DNA of 64,000 nucleotides from Crotalaria pallida (GCA_037953625.1 CM075649.1:105653290-105717289); one strand, 5' to 3'; shown: positions 52,437 through 64,000, numbered from the stretch's first letter. Notes: generated by a model not told the origin, from the sequence alone. Program-made: numbers and translations.

Positions 52437-52939
52437 TCACCAATCAGGCAACTAAGATCACTTGATAAATGATCCATATATGTGTAAAAAAAAACATGAA
52501 AAATATCAGGCATGATGCATTGTACATACACATACAATATTTGTAAGTCTAACAATATGAAGTATTTAAAATGAAATTTCATGCTTAATAGCAAAAAATG
52601 TTCAAATTAACTTTGATTCCGGAAAGATACAAAGCCAAATCCCCTGTTTAGTTAAGAATTTCCAGAGAGCATACCATAACCAGTACATGAACTTTATAAT
52701 CATGTAGCTTAAAACCTCTTAAGAGATAAAGAAGTTAGTTGAGGACAATTGTGTATTAGCTTAAAACAGATTTGCATTTTCAAACTATCTCTACCTGATA
52801 AAAAGACTCATGGAAAAACATAACTGAGAGCCTATAAAAATAAGTAATCTGTTTTGAATGACTAAAAAAAACTACTCAAAGCTTACATCTCAGACAAGTA
52901 TCACAGATAAAATAGAAGCATGCTCTAGCAAAATATAAT

Positions 52940-53107
52940 AATTTCATAATTTATTAACACGAAAGAAAGAAGAAAGTTAAATGAATTCTTATGATAAAGG
53001 CATGAAACTTATTAAAGTCATGATAGTGATGACTAATGATAGTAGTTCCCTTTGCATATAAAGTTACTAAGGAACATAGTAGTAAAAAGACTCTGAACAA
53101 AAAAGGT
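52940..53107 (+). repeat. Direct repeat, first copy (about 168 bp)
   Basis: Nearly identical to 54626-54793 (about 3-4 differences by eye); both inside the DNA transposon, 1.7 kb apart. Confidence 0.9.
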
Positions 53108-53613
53108 TATTATGTTTAGGCTAGTATTTTTACACAATCATAATCAATGCAAAATAACAGCAAATGCAATTTAAAATTATGCTTAAAACATTAATCCCTA
53201 ACCAATGGAATGAAAATATTTTCTTTAATTTGGAAAAACTTATGTCAACCTATGATGATTTCAATGGTTTGTTTTTGGAGGACTAAAAAACTAACCAATG
53301 GATTCGGACTTCAACTTGTCTTGAAAGGAATCTTTCAGAGTCATACACAAATTAGCTGGCATGCTCCCTAACCCCTAACTAGTGAGACAGAACTGCTTCA
53401 CCCTCCCTTCCTTCAAATATTAAAATCTGTAATCAATCTCCTATACATGCCTTACCCTCTCGTATTCCAATAACCTCATTCAGGGTTCTATATAAACTCC
53501 AATACTTAGACCTTAAGTTCATCTCATCTTATACGATTTTCATAAAACACATATACTACTTACATTCATAAGAAGGTATCAGTTTATTTCAGGTGGTAGT
53601 TATAAATAGCAGA

Positions 53614-53733
53614 ATGAACAACAGGATTGGTCATCTTCCAGCTGCTGAAGCTGCTAACAGGAACAAGTTTAAAGGCAAAAGGCCCCTTCCAAAAAGAGGC
53701 CAGATAAAATCAATACTGTTAGCTACCCTATAG
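53614..53733 (+). other. Small open frame, 39 codons, in DNA transposon
   Basis: ATG to TAG; starts MNNRIGHLPAAEAANRNKF and contains GKRPLPKRGQIKS, which is basic and protein-like. Unidentified; possibly another captured fragment. Confidence 0.3.
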
Positions 53734-53882
53734 TGGATTTACTTTTATACTTGAAATTTTTTATATTTAGTTTTTCCTACTCAACTATAATTAATATTCA
53801 GAAAACATGTAAAGAATTCCAAACACAGCTAATGATGGATAAAATAGGATATAAAGGGAGGTAGATAAGAGAAGAAGATTAC

Positions 53883-53969
53883 CTGATGATGTGTCCTAAG
53901 CAACACTTTGCAGTTGGCATGAATCTCTTGGACATAAGAAAGTGCCTTGCTCTTCTTCTCTAAGTGCAT
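53883..53969 (-). pseudogene. Exon-like segment in DNA transposon, unidentified
   Basis: ATG at 53969, open frame MHLEKKSKALSYVQEIHANC..., then a donor CAG|GTAATC at 53883. Could be a first exon of a captured gene. Not recognised. Confidence 0.35.
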
Positions 53970-54132
53970 TTATCTACTGATGATCAACAATTGATTGTAA
54001 GCAATAACATTAAACAAGTATCTCATTATTTCACAATATCATTGTTCAATTACTTAAACCTCTTCGGGAGAAAGCTGATAATCACGGAGGAAGCATGCCA
54101 CAATCTCTTGTCTTTGTGTGGTAGTTTCAAGC

Positions 54133-54244
54133 CTTGTTTGAGCCTCTCTGTGGGACTAATAATGTCACTAGTGCTAGCACTACAATTCTTGTTTGAGCCT
54201 CTCTCTGTGGTACTAATAATGTCACCAGTGCTAGCACTACAACT
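54133..54244 (+). repeat. Tandem duplication of about 56 bp
   Basis: CTTGTTTGAGCCTCTCT ... GTGCTAGCACTACAA twice in a row (54133-54187, 54188-54244), with a few differences. Confidence 0.88.
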
Positions 54245-54625
54245 GCTCAAAGCCTTTGCTATCCTGAAAATATATAAAATCTGAGACTTAATAAAATAGA
54301 AGAAAACAATGACAGATTTGAATTGCACTATTGCAGATATGAAATGCAAGAGTATTAAGTATCTAGCAATAATTATGGTGGCTGAATATCTTTCTAAAAT
54401 GAAACCACTTACCACATAGCCAATATGTCAACAGGCATCTCATAAAACTGGTTAAAAAGTTAAGCAAGGTTCCCACCTGGAATTGTCATCAAAACTATAA
54501 AATCAGAATCTAACCTGACTTTGCATACAGATCTTAAGTTTTAAACTGATATTGTTTCATGAATTTTTTCAGGACAGAAAACACTTGGATATCTATTCTA
54601 CTCTTTTGTTCATTTGTTTGGATAG

Positions 54626-54793
54626 AATTTCATAATTTATTAACACGAAAGAAAGAAGAAAGTTAAATGAATTCTTATGATAAAGGCATGGAACTTATTA
54701 AAGTCATGATAGTGATGACTAATGATAGTAGTTCCCTTTTCATATAAAGTTACTAAGGAACATAGTAGTAAAAAGAATCTGAACAAAAAAGGA
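54626..54793 (+). repeat. Direct repeat, second copy (about 168 bp)
   Basis: Second copy of 52940-53107. Confidence 0.9.
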
Positions 54794-57700
54794 TAGAAAA
54801 AAATACATTCTATAGTAACATTTCAACCTAATCAACTAAGTAAAACAACAAAATGAGAATAAAAATTAATATCATAAATAGTGTACCCTTACATATCTTA
54901 TACTCTAATATGCTATCAAACTCAGCAACAAAGAATTAAAAACATTTAGGAAGTGAAGCATGCCCCTTTGATATGCTAACAATGACCAAGAGCTCTAAAA
55001 TCCCTAAATCCAAAGATTATGAACAAAAGAAAAATGAAATCAGATTAAGAAAAAAATAACCAAATCAGCCATGAAGACATAATGAAATCAGATAAGAAAT
55101 CCAAAATCAAAACTGATTACATATTCATCTAGAAAACCCCAAAAACAACGAAATACTTAATACTTAATGAAAGTTGGCTTATAACACTCCATAACACCAA
55201 CAGATTAAACTAAAAACAGTTTTTCCGATTGAAGTAAAAGTAGCATAAGCAAAAGAAGCAGAAGTAAATAAGCAAAAGAAGCAGAAGCATAAACCCCAAC
55301 CCCATCACGTAGTCATCGCCGTCACCGAGATAGGGTTTGCTGTGATTTAGGAAGCAACGAGCTGAAGGGGGGAGAGATGTCGCCGTAAGGATGATTGACG
55401 CCACCGTAAGGCTGAGTCTCGTCGTCGCCATCGTCTTGCGGAGGGAGTGACGGCATTAGGCGGTTTGATTCAGAGAGAGAAGGGATCGATATTCAGAGAG
55501 AGAAAGAGAGAAGGGTTTGCACTTTGCAGTGTTGGGCATTTTTCGTTTTTTATGTATTGTTAATTTTATTCATCCCAGTTGAAGTAAAATGATGGGATAA
55601 ATAAGGTTTGTCAGATTTTTAATTTTTAAAAAATAAAAAATTATTTATGTTATAACATTGATCCCGGTTCCGTGTTTTTATTATTCATCCCAGTTGAAGT
55701 AAAACAACGGGACAAATAAGGTTCGTGTGATTTTTAATTTTTAAAAAATAAAAAAATTATATATGTTATAACATTGATCCCGGTTCCGTGTTTTTTATAA
55801 CCGGGATCAATAAATTCATGGTATTTTTTAACTATCATTTGTCTATTAATCCCAGTTTCGGAACGGAACCGGGATTAATATCCGGGTACTTTTTTGCAAT
55901 TCTGTAGTAGTATATGAATGTTTGAACATGTTTGTTTCAATTTTTAGAGGTGATGCAACTGAATTTTGGTGGCTGTCCAGCAAGCAAAAATATTTTATTA
56001 AACTTATATTTAATCATATTTTTATAATGGAACTTGTAAGGAAATTTTAGGAAAAAGTGGCATGTCTTTTTGATAAACCATTTGTGAGAAAAGTGATTTT
56101 TAAGACTTGTAGTGTATGCTGTCCAAAATTTTAAATTAGTTGCATCAACTATAGAAATTGTTTTAGAATAAATTAGTATGTAAATTTTATGCTAGGATCT
56201 TTAGTATAAGTATATAGAGTTAAAAATGAATTATGAAAGTGATTTTGTGAATGTATGCTTTAATGTTCTAGTTGTTTAGTAAATTGTTGTCTTACTTGTA
56301 TGAGTGCTTGAATGATAATTGTTGAATGTCTTTTAAAAAAATGATGTTTATACTGTTTAAAATCTGTAATTAAAATTGCATCAACTTTAGAAAAAAAAAA
56401 TTTTTAGCTTTGAATACATGAGTTATGTTCCATATGAATTAGGTGTGCTTGTAATGTGGTTATGTGATTTTTACTTACTGCTTAACTTGGTTTTAGGGTT
56501 GCATCAAAACAAATGATTTTAAATCATATTGTATGAATTATCTGCAAATGGTAGTTGCTATAAGATATTTGGAAATGAGTTTTTGAGTAATTGATGTTTT
56601 AGAATTTATTTTTGAAGAGTGATAATAAAGTTCTAAAAGATATATTATTTTTGGAAAAGGTTTTTCATGATTTAAAAAGCTAAAAGAAAAAGTGATTTTA
56701 CTAATGCAGTAATCTGTTTTTAGTTTCAAAGATGTTTTAAGCTACTGATACTGTGTTGTACTTTTAAAAGGATACTAAGTGTTTTGATTGGTAAAGCGTC
56801 TTTTTAATAAATTTTGAATCGATTTGTTATTTGGATTATGTGTATCAAATTGTTAAAGGTTCTCGTTCGGAATCAAGTAACGCGAATTCAATTCAAGAGG
56901 ACATTAATCCTTTAGCTTCACATCAAGGTGAGAGAGTAGCTATCTTAAGACATAATGGCACTATGGTAACATTAGGATGATTTCAACCATCTCAAAAGTC
57001 GGAATCCGAAGTTATATGTCAAGATACGAGACGACAATTGACTGTGGTGCGCTTAGTCGTTCTACGTTGCGACAATAACTTTATATTGTTTGTCTGATTT
57101 TATTTTGATATGACATGCTGTATAATCTAAAGTTGTTCTGCTTGATATGGTTTTGGAAATGATAAGAGAACATGTGATAAAGTATCAAATGTATTTGGAT
57201 ATGTTATGAAATCATGATTTGTTCTAAGAAAGATTATTGAGATATTCGAATGAATGTTCCTATGAAAAGGACTTGGTATACGTGGAATTACTATGAAAAG
57301 AAAATATGAGAATGATTAATCTTGTGGAGATTTGAAAACGATACTAGTGTACAGTGATGGTGCAAGCGGCACAATAACTTTTGTTGTATATCCCCTTTAA
57401 GTGACTGGCCACGTGGATGATTGTGTCGTGGTTTCGAGTCTTGTGGAATCCACTGTACCATAGGGAGGTGTTTGTTGTTACCCTTAGAGGTCGAGGCCCG
57501 TTAGAAGTGAGGCTTAGAATGGGTCGACCAAACTAGGTTAATAAAAGACTTAAAAGACTTTAAGCTTAAATCTTTTCTAACTACGCGTTGAGAGAGAAGT
57601 AGTGGAGAGGAAAGATACCGTATGCTTGGAGACCGGTGTATCTTCGAGTGGTGATTGCGATAGGGGAGGGCAAGGACGGTGACACGTCAAGAAGCCTAAG

Positions 57701-58398
57701 AGCGCTTCCCTAGGCGGGATGATGTTATAATGGTCAAGGTCACCTGCTGGGCGTTGATCGTAACGAGGATTGCAACGCGAACTAGGGATAGAGCTGTCAC
57801 CCCCTTGAGCAAATCTTGGATGGTGTAGAGGGAATCCGAATGGGACTAGAAGTCACTGTTTTTGTGAAATTGTGAAATTATGAAATGATATTGTGTGTTT
57901 TTTGCTGGCCATCAGAGTGTGGTTTCAGCCGGTACGTACCCTTTGACTTCGATGTCAGCATGGTTAGGATTCCTGTGCATCCCATCTGCTTTCCGACTTA
58001 GGTTGTGGTTGGATGTTGAAGGAGGGGATGTATCGTGTGTGCTAATATACGCTTATCTCAATGATTTCCCTCCCTAAATCATTGATGGTTATTTTAAAAC
58101 TTAGTGGAAAGTTTACAAGTAATGAACCCTTGAGTAATGATATCAAGTTATGACATAATGATAAGGTTATAATGATAAAGTGATAACGATATATGATAAT
58201 TATGATATGATGATAAGATAATAATAAGTTTATGTCTTGTTCAAGTGGTATGTGTTTGATCCTAGTGTGACCCATGGAATAAGCCCATACCGTCGATGAC
58301 TTGTTCGTTCTGATTGCTAACTCTCTATCTTTTTCTCTACCTTCTTGTTTCTCTTGTATGTCGAACATTAGATGGCGGGGTGAGTTTTGAGTTTGCTA

Positions 58399-58692
58399 AT
58401 GTCTCCTCTGGCGGGGGGACAATGGAGTAGGACTGCTACCGACTGGATATGGGAGGGGCCTACTAGACTGAGTTTTGAGGATTTAGACCATGTACTTCGA
58501 GGTGTCGCTACTGACCGCGTGGAGATCTGTTTTCTTTTGAGGGACTTTATGCCCGGAGGACCTAGGGACTTTCATGAGGCTCAGGACGCTCCACCTGCTA
58601 ATGCTAATTTTGGAGAGGAGGAAGATCCCGAAGAAGACCCCGAGGAGGATCCTGAGGAGGACCCAGTGGAGGATCTTAGCGAGGATGAGTAG
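58399..58692 (+). CDS. Short acidic ORF in solo LTR B
   Basis: 97 aa (MSPLAGGQWSRTATDWIWEG...). The middle, LRGVATDRVEICFLLRDFM, is followed by a PEEDP repeat tract and VEDLSEDE. It lies about 450 bp before the LTR end, downstream of the TATA box. I do not recognise a domain. It is intact here but frameshifted in LTR A, so it may be a relic or a chance ORF with a low-complexity end. Confidence 0.4.
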   Translation: MSPLAGGQWSRTATDWIWEGPTRLSFEDLDHVLRGVATDRVEICFLLRDFMPGGPRDFHEAQDAPPANANFGEEEDPEEDPEEDPEEDPVEDLSEDE

Positions 58693-59144
58693 TGATAGTT
58701 GTTGTGTGGTCTGAGTTTTGTTTTTCAGTTAAGGATGGTCGCTCTCTCTGATGAAACTTATGTAACCCCAATGGGGAGTTTATTTTGTCTTTTTATATTT
58801 TGGTTCAGTAATTTCATTTCAAGGATAATGGCCTGATGAGCCGAAACTCTTTATATTATGTTGAATATTTTATAATGAATGAAAGGATCTATTATTCCGC
58901 AATTTACAACTATCGTATTTTTAATGAATTCCGCAATTTACAATTATCGTATTTTAATGGATGATGTGGTAACGTGACACTTCTTTTTGGAAAATGAGTT
59001 GAGAAAATATTTTGGAGACTAAGTTATTTGTTTAATAACATGCAAACCTTTTTCGAATAATGATAATAACTGTAATGAATGTTTTTATAAAAAAAATGGC
59101 GCAAATATTTAGTGAAAATTGTAGTTCCAAATTGGGGTGTTACA

Positions 59145-61456
59145 TTCCCTCATGCACCTCTGCCAAAGCTATAAAAGCATCTTCTTTGTCGAGGCACACT
59201 TCTAGATTTCCGTCGACTGACTTGTGATATAAATCTCCTCCCAGTAAAGTAAACTTGATAGCTTTCAACTTCAACCTTCGTTCGACATTAGAGGATGGAT
59301 TTGCCAAGTAGTCGGCTATGGGCTTTCTCCAATCGTCGTTTGATGCCAGTGCATTTACCATAACTTCCCTTTCATGAGGAGGATACAACAATTCTTCGAT
59401 CTGAGTCACCTTGTCTAAGACTTTCTTTGATACATGGTATCTAGATGTAACTTGAGCCAAGTGATTGGCCTTTTGATTATGACACCGGTATATATGTTCG
59501 ACCGATACATCATCAAATTGGCACATCTTCCTTTGCGCCATATTGCAATATCTGGCCAATTTTGGACTTAAACATTTATACTCATTAACCAACTGTTTAA
59601 TAACTAGCTGGGAATCTCCCTTAATAGCCACGTTCTTGGCTTTTAGGAAAACTAAAATTTCAAGGCCGATTAAGATGGCCTCGTATTCTGCTTCGTTATT
59701 TGAACATTGGTATTTGAGATTGAACATGAATTCCGTAGGGATTCCGTCGGGGGACACAAGCAAGATTCCAACTCCTGCCCCTTTCTTAAGCGACGATCCA
59801 TCAAAATACATCGTCCAAGGCCTTAATCCGACGTAATCGACAGATAATGCCACGTCTACACATGGGTGATCTGCCAAAAAGTTGGCCACTGCTTGGCCTT
59901 TAACGGCTTTTAACGGCATATATTGGAGTGAAAATTCCGTTAACGCTAAAGTCCACTTGCCGATCCTGCCATGGATAATTGGCTTGGATAGCATGTATTT
60001 AATAACGTCAGACTTCGACAAAACTAAAACATGAAAACTTTTCATATAATGTTTAAGCTTTATACAAGAAAAATAGAGCGCTAAACACAATTTCTCTATA
60101 GCACTGATCGTGTTTCGGCATCATTTAACACTCTACTTAAATAAAATATAGCTCTCTCTACACCATTCTCGTTTTCCTGAGCTAACATGCTACCTATAGT
60201 GTAATCAGAAGCCTAGTTGAGGCGGCATCATTACTGGTGGTGTTGTCAAGTACCGCTTCAAATCATCAAATGATGCTTGTTGGTCTGGCCCCCAATTAAA
60301 TTCTTCATCCTGCTTTAGCCTTAAGAGAGGCGAAAAGGCTCTAGTCCTTCCTGACAAGTTTGATATAAATCTTCTTAAATAATTCACTTTGCCAAGGAAT
60401 GACTGTACCTCTTTCTTATTTGTTGGAGGAGATGCTTTTATGATTGCTTTGGCTTTGTTCTTATCAACTTCGATGCCATTTATGTGGACAAGAAACCCCA
60501 AGAACTAGCCAGCTGTGACTCCAAAGGTGCACTTTATGGGATTCATCTTCAAGTTATGTTTCCTCATCATGTCGAATGCCTTTTCCAGGCTTTCTAGATG
60601 CTCCTTTGAGTCTTGGACTTGATCACTACGTCATCAATGTATACTTCCAAGAACTTGCCAATCATGTCATGGAAAATCAGATTCATTGCTCTTTGGTATC
60701 TAGCTCCTGCATTCTTGAGTCCAAATGGCATCATCACCCATTCAAAGGTTCCAATAGCACCAGGGCACCTGAACGCAGTCTTCGACACGTCGCCCTCAGC
60801 AATGAAGATCTAATTATAAACTGAAAAAGCATCTAGCAAACTCATTACCTCATGGCAAGACGCTGAGTCCACCAACATGTCTGCTATCGGCATAGGATAT
60901 TCGTCTTTTGGTGTGGCAGAATTTAAGTCCCTGAAGTCGACACAAAGTCGCATCTTTCCATTTTTCTTTATGACGGGTACTATATTTGCCATCCATTCGA
61001 CATACCTTGCCGTTCTGATAAACTTTGCTTTCAACAGTCTTTCTATTTCTTCTTTAATCTTGAGGACTACATCAGGTGCAAAACATCAAACAACCTGTTT
61101 AATTGGTTTATGATCAGGCCGTAAAGTCAGGCTGTGTTCAAACAACTCCCTGTCGAGTCCTGGCATGTACTCATATTCCCACGCGAAGCAGTCTTTGTTC
61201 TTCCTAATGAGGTTGATGAGCTTTTGTCGAAACTCCTCCTTCAACAACGAACTCACATAAATGGGTTTCGGCTTCTTAGCCGTTCCCAAATTTACTTCAT
61301 CTCTGGGATCTTCACTAATGAACCTTGATTCTTCATCTATCCATCCTCTCTCGAATCCCAAAGGGTTATCATCGACAATACAATCCTGGAATGCACCTGT
61401 CTGGATGGTGCATTGCATTCTGTCGGCTACGTAAGCCGACAGTCTTTCCAATTGTC
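59145..61456 (-). pseudogene. Tat-3 Pol: RT and both RNase H domains, degenerate
   Basis: Minus-strand pieces in several frames: RT N-terminal part (CFAWEYEYMPGLDREL, about 61150), a CVDFRDLNSATPKDEYP block (about 60930), MMPFGLKNAGARYQRAM and catalytic YIDD (about 60635), GFLVHINGIEVDKNKA (about 60480), first RNase H remnant, then the second RNase H (MYFDGSSLKKGAGVG, SNNEAEYEAILIGL, about 59640-59800) and the start of the integrase zinc finger (ALAEVHEG, about 59150). Stops or frame changes near 60824, 61086, 60594, 60205 and 60090-60200. Beyond 59149 it continues at 48716 across solo LTR B. Confidence 0.88.
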
Positions 61457-61458
61457 AG

Positions 61459-62849
61459 TCAATCATTGTTACTGGTCGAAGGTCGCTGCTCGACGGCCTT
61501 GTCCATCTCGACAATTGAAATCTCATAGTTTTCCATCAAACATTTATCTACTATGGGTTTCTGGAAATGATCAGCATCAAGTCGTATAGGCTTAATGCTT
61601 GGGTTGTAGACTTTAAAGTCTACATTCATTTGCTGCATGTAACAAGGGTTATCATCTGCAGTAATAACCTCCACTTTGTTCTCTTGATTCCATATAATCA
61701 ATTTTTGATGAGCCGTGGAAGGAACGACCCCCACAGCATGTATCCAATCTCTTCCTAACAGCATATTGTAACTGGCCTTAGAGGGGACCACAACGAACAA
61801 GGTGTCTCTAACCACAGACCCCACTTCAACCTTCAACATTGTGACACCATGTGATTGAGCGATCTTGCCCGTAAAACCGACCACAACGACATTTGTTGGT
61901 ATCAAATCCGCCTCTGCCTTTCCCATTCTTTTAAATACGTTCCAAGGTAAAACGTTAACGGCTGCGCCTCCGTCCACCAATACTCTGTTGAGAGGTTTTC
62001 CGTCAACAATGACTTTGATATGCAAAGGCCTCAAATGTTCCCTTTTACTCTCCTCCAGGGGCTCGAATTGTGCAATGTGACTGATGTCCATTTCCAAATG
62101 GAGCCTATCAAGTAGAAAAAGACATTCAAGGAGATCGGGTATCTCATTGCTCAAGTACGAGTCGTCCGACCCATCACTCTCATTCCCTTCCTCCTCAGCA
62201 TGATCTCCTGGCATGTCGAAAGGCAATCCAACATTGTTAATCGACAGGCTGTTGATCTTCTTGCTTTGGGCATCTATGATGTCCTGATCGGTTACGATGA
62301 TATCCAAACTGTCGTCAAAATCTCCTTCATATGACTCGTTCATTTGGTTAGACCCTTCAGACTTCCTTACCCATTCCTTCTTCTGTTTGATTCCTCGTCG
62401 ATTTTTAGCCATTGTCGGCTTCATCGTTGCGACAAGACAACCTTCATTGTTCATGGGCAGCTCGCTAATCTTGACCTCTTCAACCTCTAATTTACGCATA
62501 CGTTGGAGCCTCTTCTTTTGAGTTCTAGTCAATCCTTCATAGATCGAGCCAGACGTCGACTCTGACTACTGCTTCCGTCCCTTCTGAATGACTTGACCAT
62601 GCATCGGAGGCCTTGAGGGACGTCCTCCATAAAATCTTCGGGTTGAGAAAGGCCGACGGGCCTCTCGGAATGTCTCTCGTCGGATACGTTCTCTTTCTTG
62701 AATTTTGGCTCTTAACTTTTTCCTCAAGTATTCTCTCATGGACTCTTTCTCCTTTCGTGTTGCAGCTTTCTCATCATAAACCACTTGGCACCTTGGGCAA
62801 ATCTGGAGATCCACAAGTTACTTCCTATTGCAGAAATGTCGGAACGATT
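61459..62849 (-). pseudogene. Tat-3 protease region and truncated gag end
   Basis: 61459-62532 is open (357 codons) and encodes a protease with VLVDGGAAVNVLP (DGG in place of DSG/DQG) and YNMLLGRDWIHAVGV. A TAG-type break then separates 62566-62814, a basic arginine-rich segment with a CPRC motif (ICPRCQVVYDEKAATRKEK), probably gag C-terminal end. An in-frame TAA lies just upstream. The sequence is cut at 62850 by another LTR. Confidence 0.75.
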
Positions 62850-64000
62850 TGTAACACCCCTAATTTTCGCCTCCCAAAAAACAAAGAAATTAGTTATAAC
62901 AGTTATTTTATAATTGATTTATATTAGTTTTGAAAGTTTTAGTTCTGTACATTATGTGTTTTTATATATATAAAAAATATGAGATATATTTTTATATGGT
63001 TATTTTGTACAAAAATATGAGTATTGCAATTTAATCCTTGGGTTGGGACCTAATTGCAATATTAGAAAGGTTTTGAAGAAAGAGCAATTAAAATATTAAA
63101 TTTTGGCATTTTATCAGTATCTAACCGGTTAGAAGGGCTCTGTAACCGGTTAGACGATGAATCCAGAAAATGGGTTAGTGGATTTTGATGAGTAATCACA
63201 GTGTTTAGCCAAATCTTGCCACGAATCCCACTCGATTTGTAATAGGAAACACGCGTCCTTGTGCATGGAACGCAAATTGCTCTATAAAAGCTCATAATCT
63301 TGATCAATTTGAGTCATTTTGTTTTGGTTTAGTGTGAAGCTATGTGCTAGGGTTCCAGAATCATTTCCTTCGATTCTCCTTTGTGTCTGAGAGTTAGAAA
63401 CTAAATTATACAACGTTTTAAAGCTTGAATCAAGGGCTTTACAAAGATATAAAGTTTGTGAGCTGAGAGTTCCTGGAGTTTGAGAACGAAGCTTGCAAAG
63501 TTGGGAGTTCAAGTTTGTCAGAATTCGTTTATGGTTTCTGAAGCTTACTTCAAACTTCGATTTGAGTAAGTATACACACTTTTTGAGTCTCAAATCTGTT
63601 CAAATCTTTAGTGCATGTTGCATAAAGTGAGTATTGATGGTTTTCCCCAATTTGTTTGTCCATTTCATGTGTCAAATCTTATAGTTGTTGGACCCTGTCG
63701 AACCTCTTGTAAATTCCAGTGATTAAACTCATCAAGCACAACTTAGAGGTAAGGGGGAAGCTTACTATTTGCTAGAGTGAGGATAAACATGTTTGATAAA
63801 TAGGATGAGTCACCAAGAGACTCTAAGGGCATAGCTTGAATTAGTTTTATGGCTTGGAGGCCAACTTTAGCTCATTCTGATTTTTGAGCAATTATAATAT
63901 GATGCATGCAAGCTATTGTGATGACAATTTAATGACTTATTTGGATATTATGTGAATTGATGCATTAAGTTGTGAAATATGTGATTTATGCACTTTTGGT
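62850..64000 (+). repeat. Start of another LTR inserted in Tat-3 gag
   Basis: Begins TGTAACACCCC abruptly after Tat-3 gag. Two palindromes (CTAACCGGTTAG at 63121-63132, TAACCGGTTA at 63143-63152) precede a TATA box TCTATAAAAGC (63281-63291). No LTR end appears before the window closes, so it exceeds 1.15 kb. The five bases before it, CGATT, are the candidate duplication. The family is not identified; its first bases resemble the inverted end of LTRs A and B. Confidence 0.6.

Larger units (their letters stand above)
51305..55910. mobile_element. Non-autonomous DNA transposon, CACTA-like, with captured exons
   Basis: Inverted ends CTACAACAGAAT and CTACTACAGAAT (right end, reverse strand). Both ends carry dense short repeats of GATCCCGGTTCC in both orientations (left about 51328-51550, right about 55570-55885), as in the subterminal regions of CACTA (En/Spm) elements. 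Flanks share TA, but a clean 3-bp duplication is not seen, so the superfamily is probable rather than certain. The same site in LTR A has no such insert. No transposase recognised; several exon-like segments on the minus strand. Confidence 0.75.
48717..59144 (+). mobile_element. Solo LTR B (about 5.8 kb net) with TTCCC duplication
   Basis: TGTGAGATCC ... GGGGTGTTACA, flanked by TTCCC at 48712-48716 and 59145-59149, which proves a single independent insertion into Tat-3 integrase. No primer-binding site or internal genes. Contains the DNA transposon 51305-55910. TATA box at 49950-49962. Same family as A, diverged by substitutions and indels. LTRs of this length are unusual. Confidence 0.87.
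19691..62849 (-). mobile_element. Tat-3: old Tat-lineage element split by later insertions
   Basis: Minus-strand element seen as 3' LTR (19691-21398), purine tract, plus-strand antisense gene (21682-23768, continuing 46308-47516), integrase end (47602-48716), then the rest of pol and part of gag (59145-62849). Gene order and frames rejoin across the two insertions: the antisense gene continues in frame at 46308, and the integrase zinc-finger region at 59150 continues at 48716. The 5' LTR and gag start lie beyond 62850. Many stops and frameshifts show great age. Confidence 0.85.

Noticed and set aside
53964..54415. Open frames of 106 and 121 codons in the DNA transposon as transposase
   Set aside because: They overlap a tandem duplication, lie on opposite strands and show no recognisable domain.

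Overview
This 64 kb window comes from a flowering-plant nuclear genome, probably a eudicot. I see no intact host gene, tRNA, rRNA or CRISPR array. It is a stack of nested transposable elements: Sirevirus-type Ty1/copia, Tat-lineage Ty3/gypsy carrying the second (archaeal-type) RNase H and extra antisense genes, very long solo LTRs, a LINE fragment, a Stowaway MITE and one DNA transposon with captured host-like exons. I cannot name the species.

Layout, left to right. (1) 1-6895: a minus-strand Sirevirus (Sirevirus-1) with full gag and pol and one LTR; its other LTR lies left of the window. It is inserted in the antisense gene of (2) Tat-1, 6896-16293, a minus-strand Tat element whose gag-pol carries three nonsense codons and a frameshift. 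(3) 16294-19690: AT-rich intergenic DNA with a 5'-truncated LINE (17344-18093, perfect 16-bp target duplication) and a Stowaway MITE (19148-19406). (4) 19691-62849: Tat-3, an old Tat element split into three parts. Its antisense gene is cut by solo LTR A (23769-46307) and its integrase by solo LTR B (48717-59144, TTCCC duplication). LTR A itself contains Tat-2 (25778-36931, GTGAT duplication) and a gag-only Sirevirus (38892-44653, GTCGA duplication). LTR B contains a DNA transposon (51305-55910). (5) 62850-64000: the start of another LTR inserted in Tat-3 gag.

Inferred order: Tat-3 is oldest; then solo LTRs A and B; then Tat-2 (LTRs differ by about 12 substitutions in about 454 bp, counted by eye); then the gag-only Sirevirus (about 12 substitutions in about 1545 bp).

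The most notable biology is in the three Tat elements. Each carries, downstream of pol and on the opposite strand, a gene with a short GT-AG intron at the same structural place and the same codon phase (phase 1), although the N-terminal domain differs: putative gypsy-type domain (PF04195-like) in Tat-1 and Tat-2, plant mobile domain in Tat-3. The gag-only Sirevirus has an intact 596-aa gag, no pol and young LTRs, so it was probably mobilised in trans. The DNA transposon contains what looks like an exon of a UBP1/RBP47-type RNA-binding protein.
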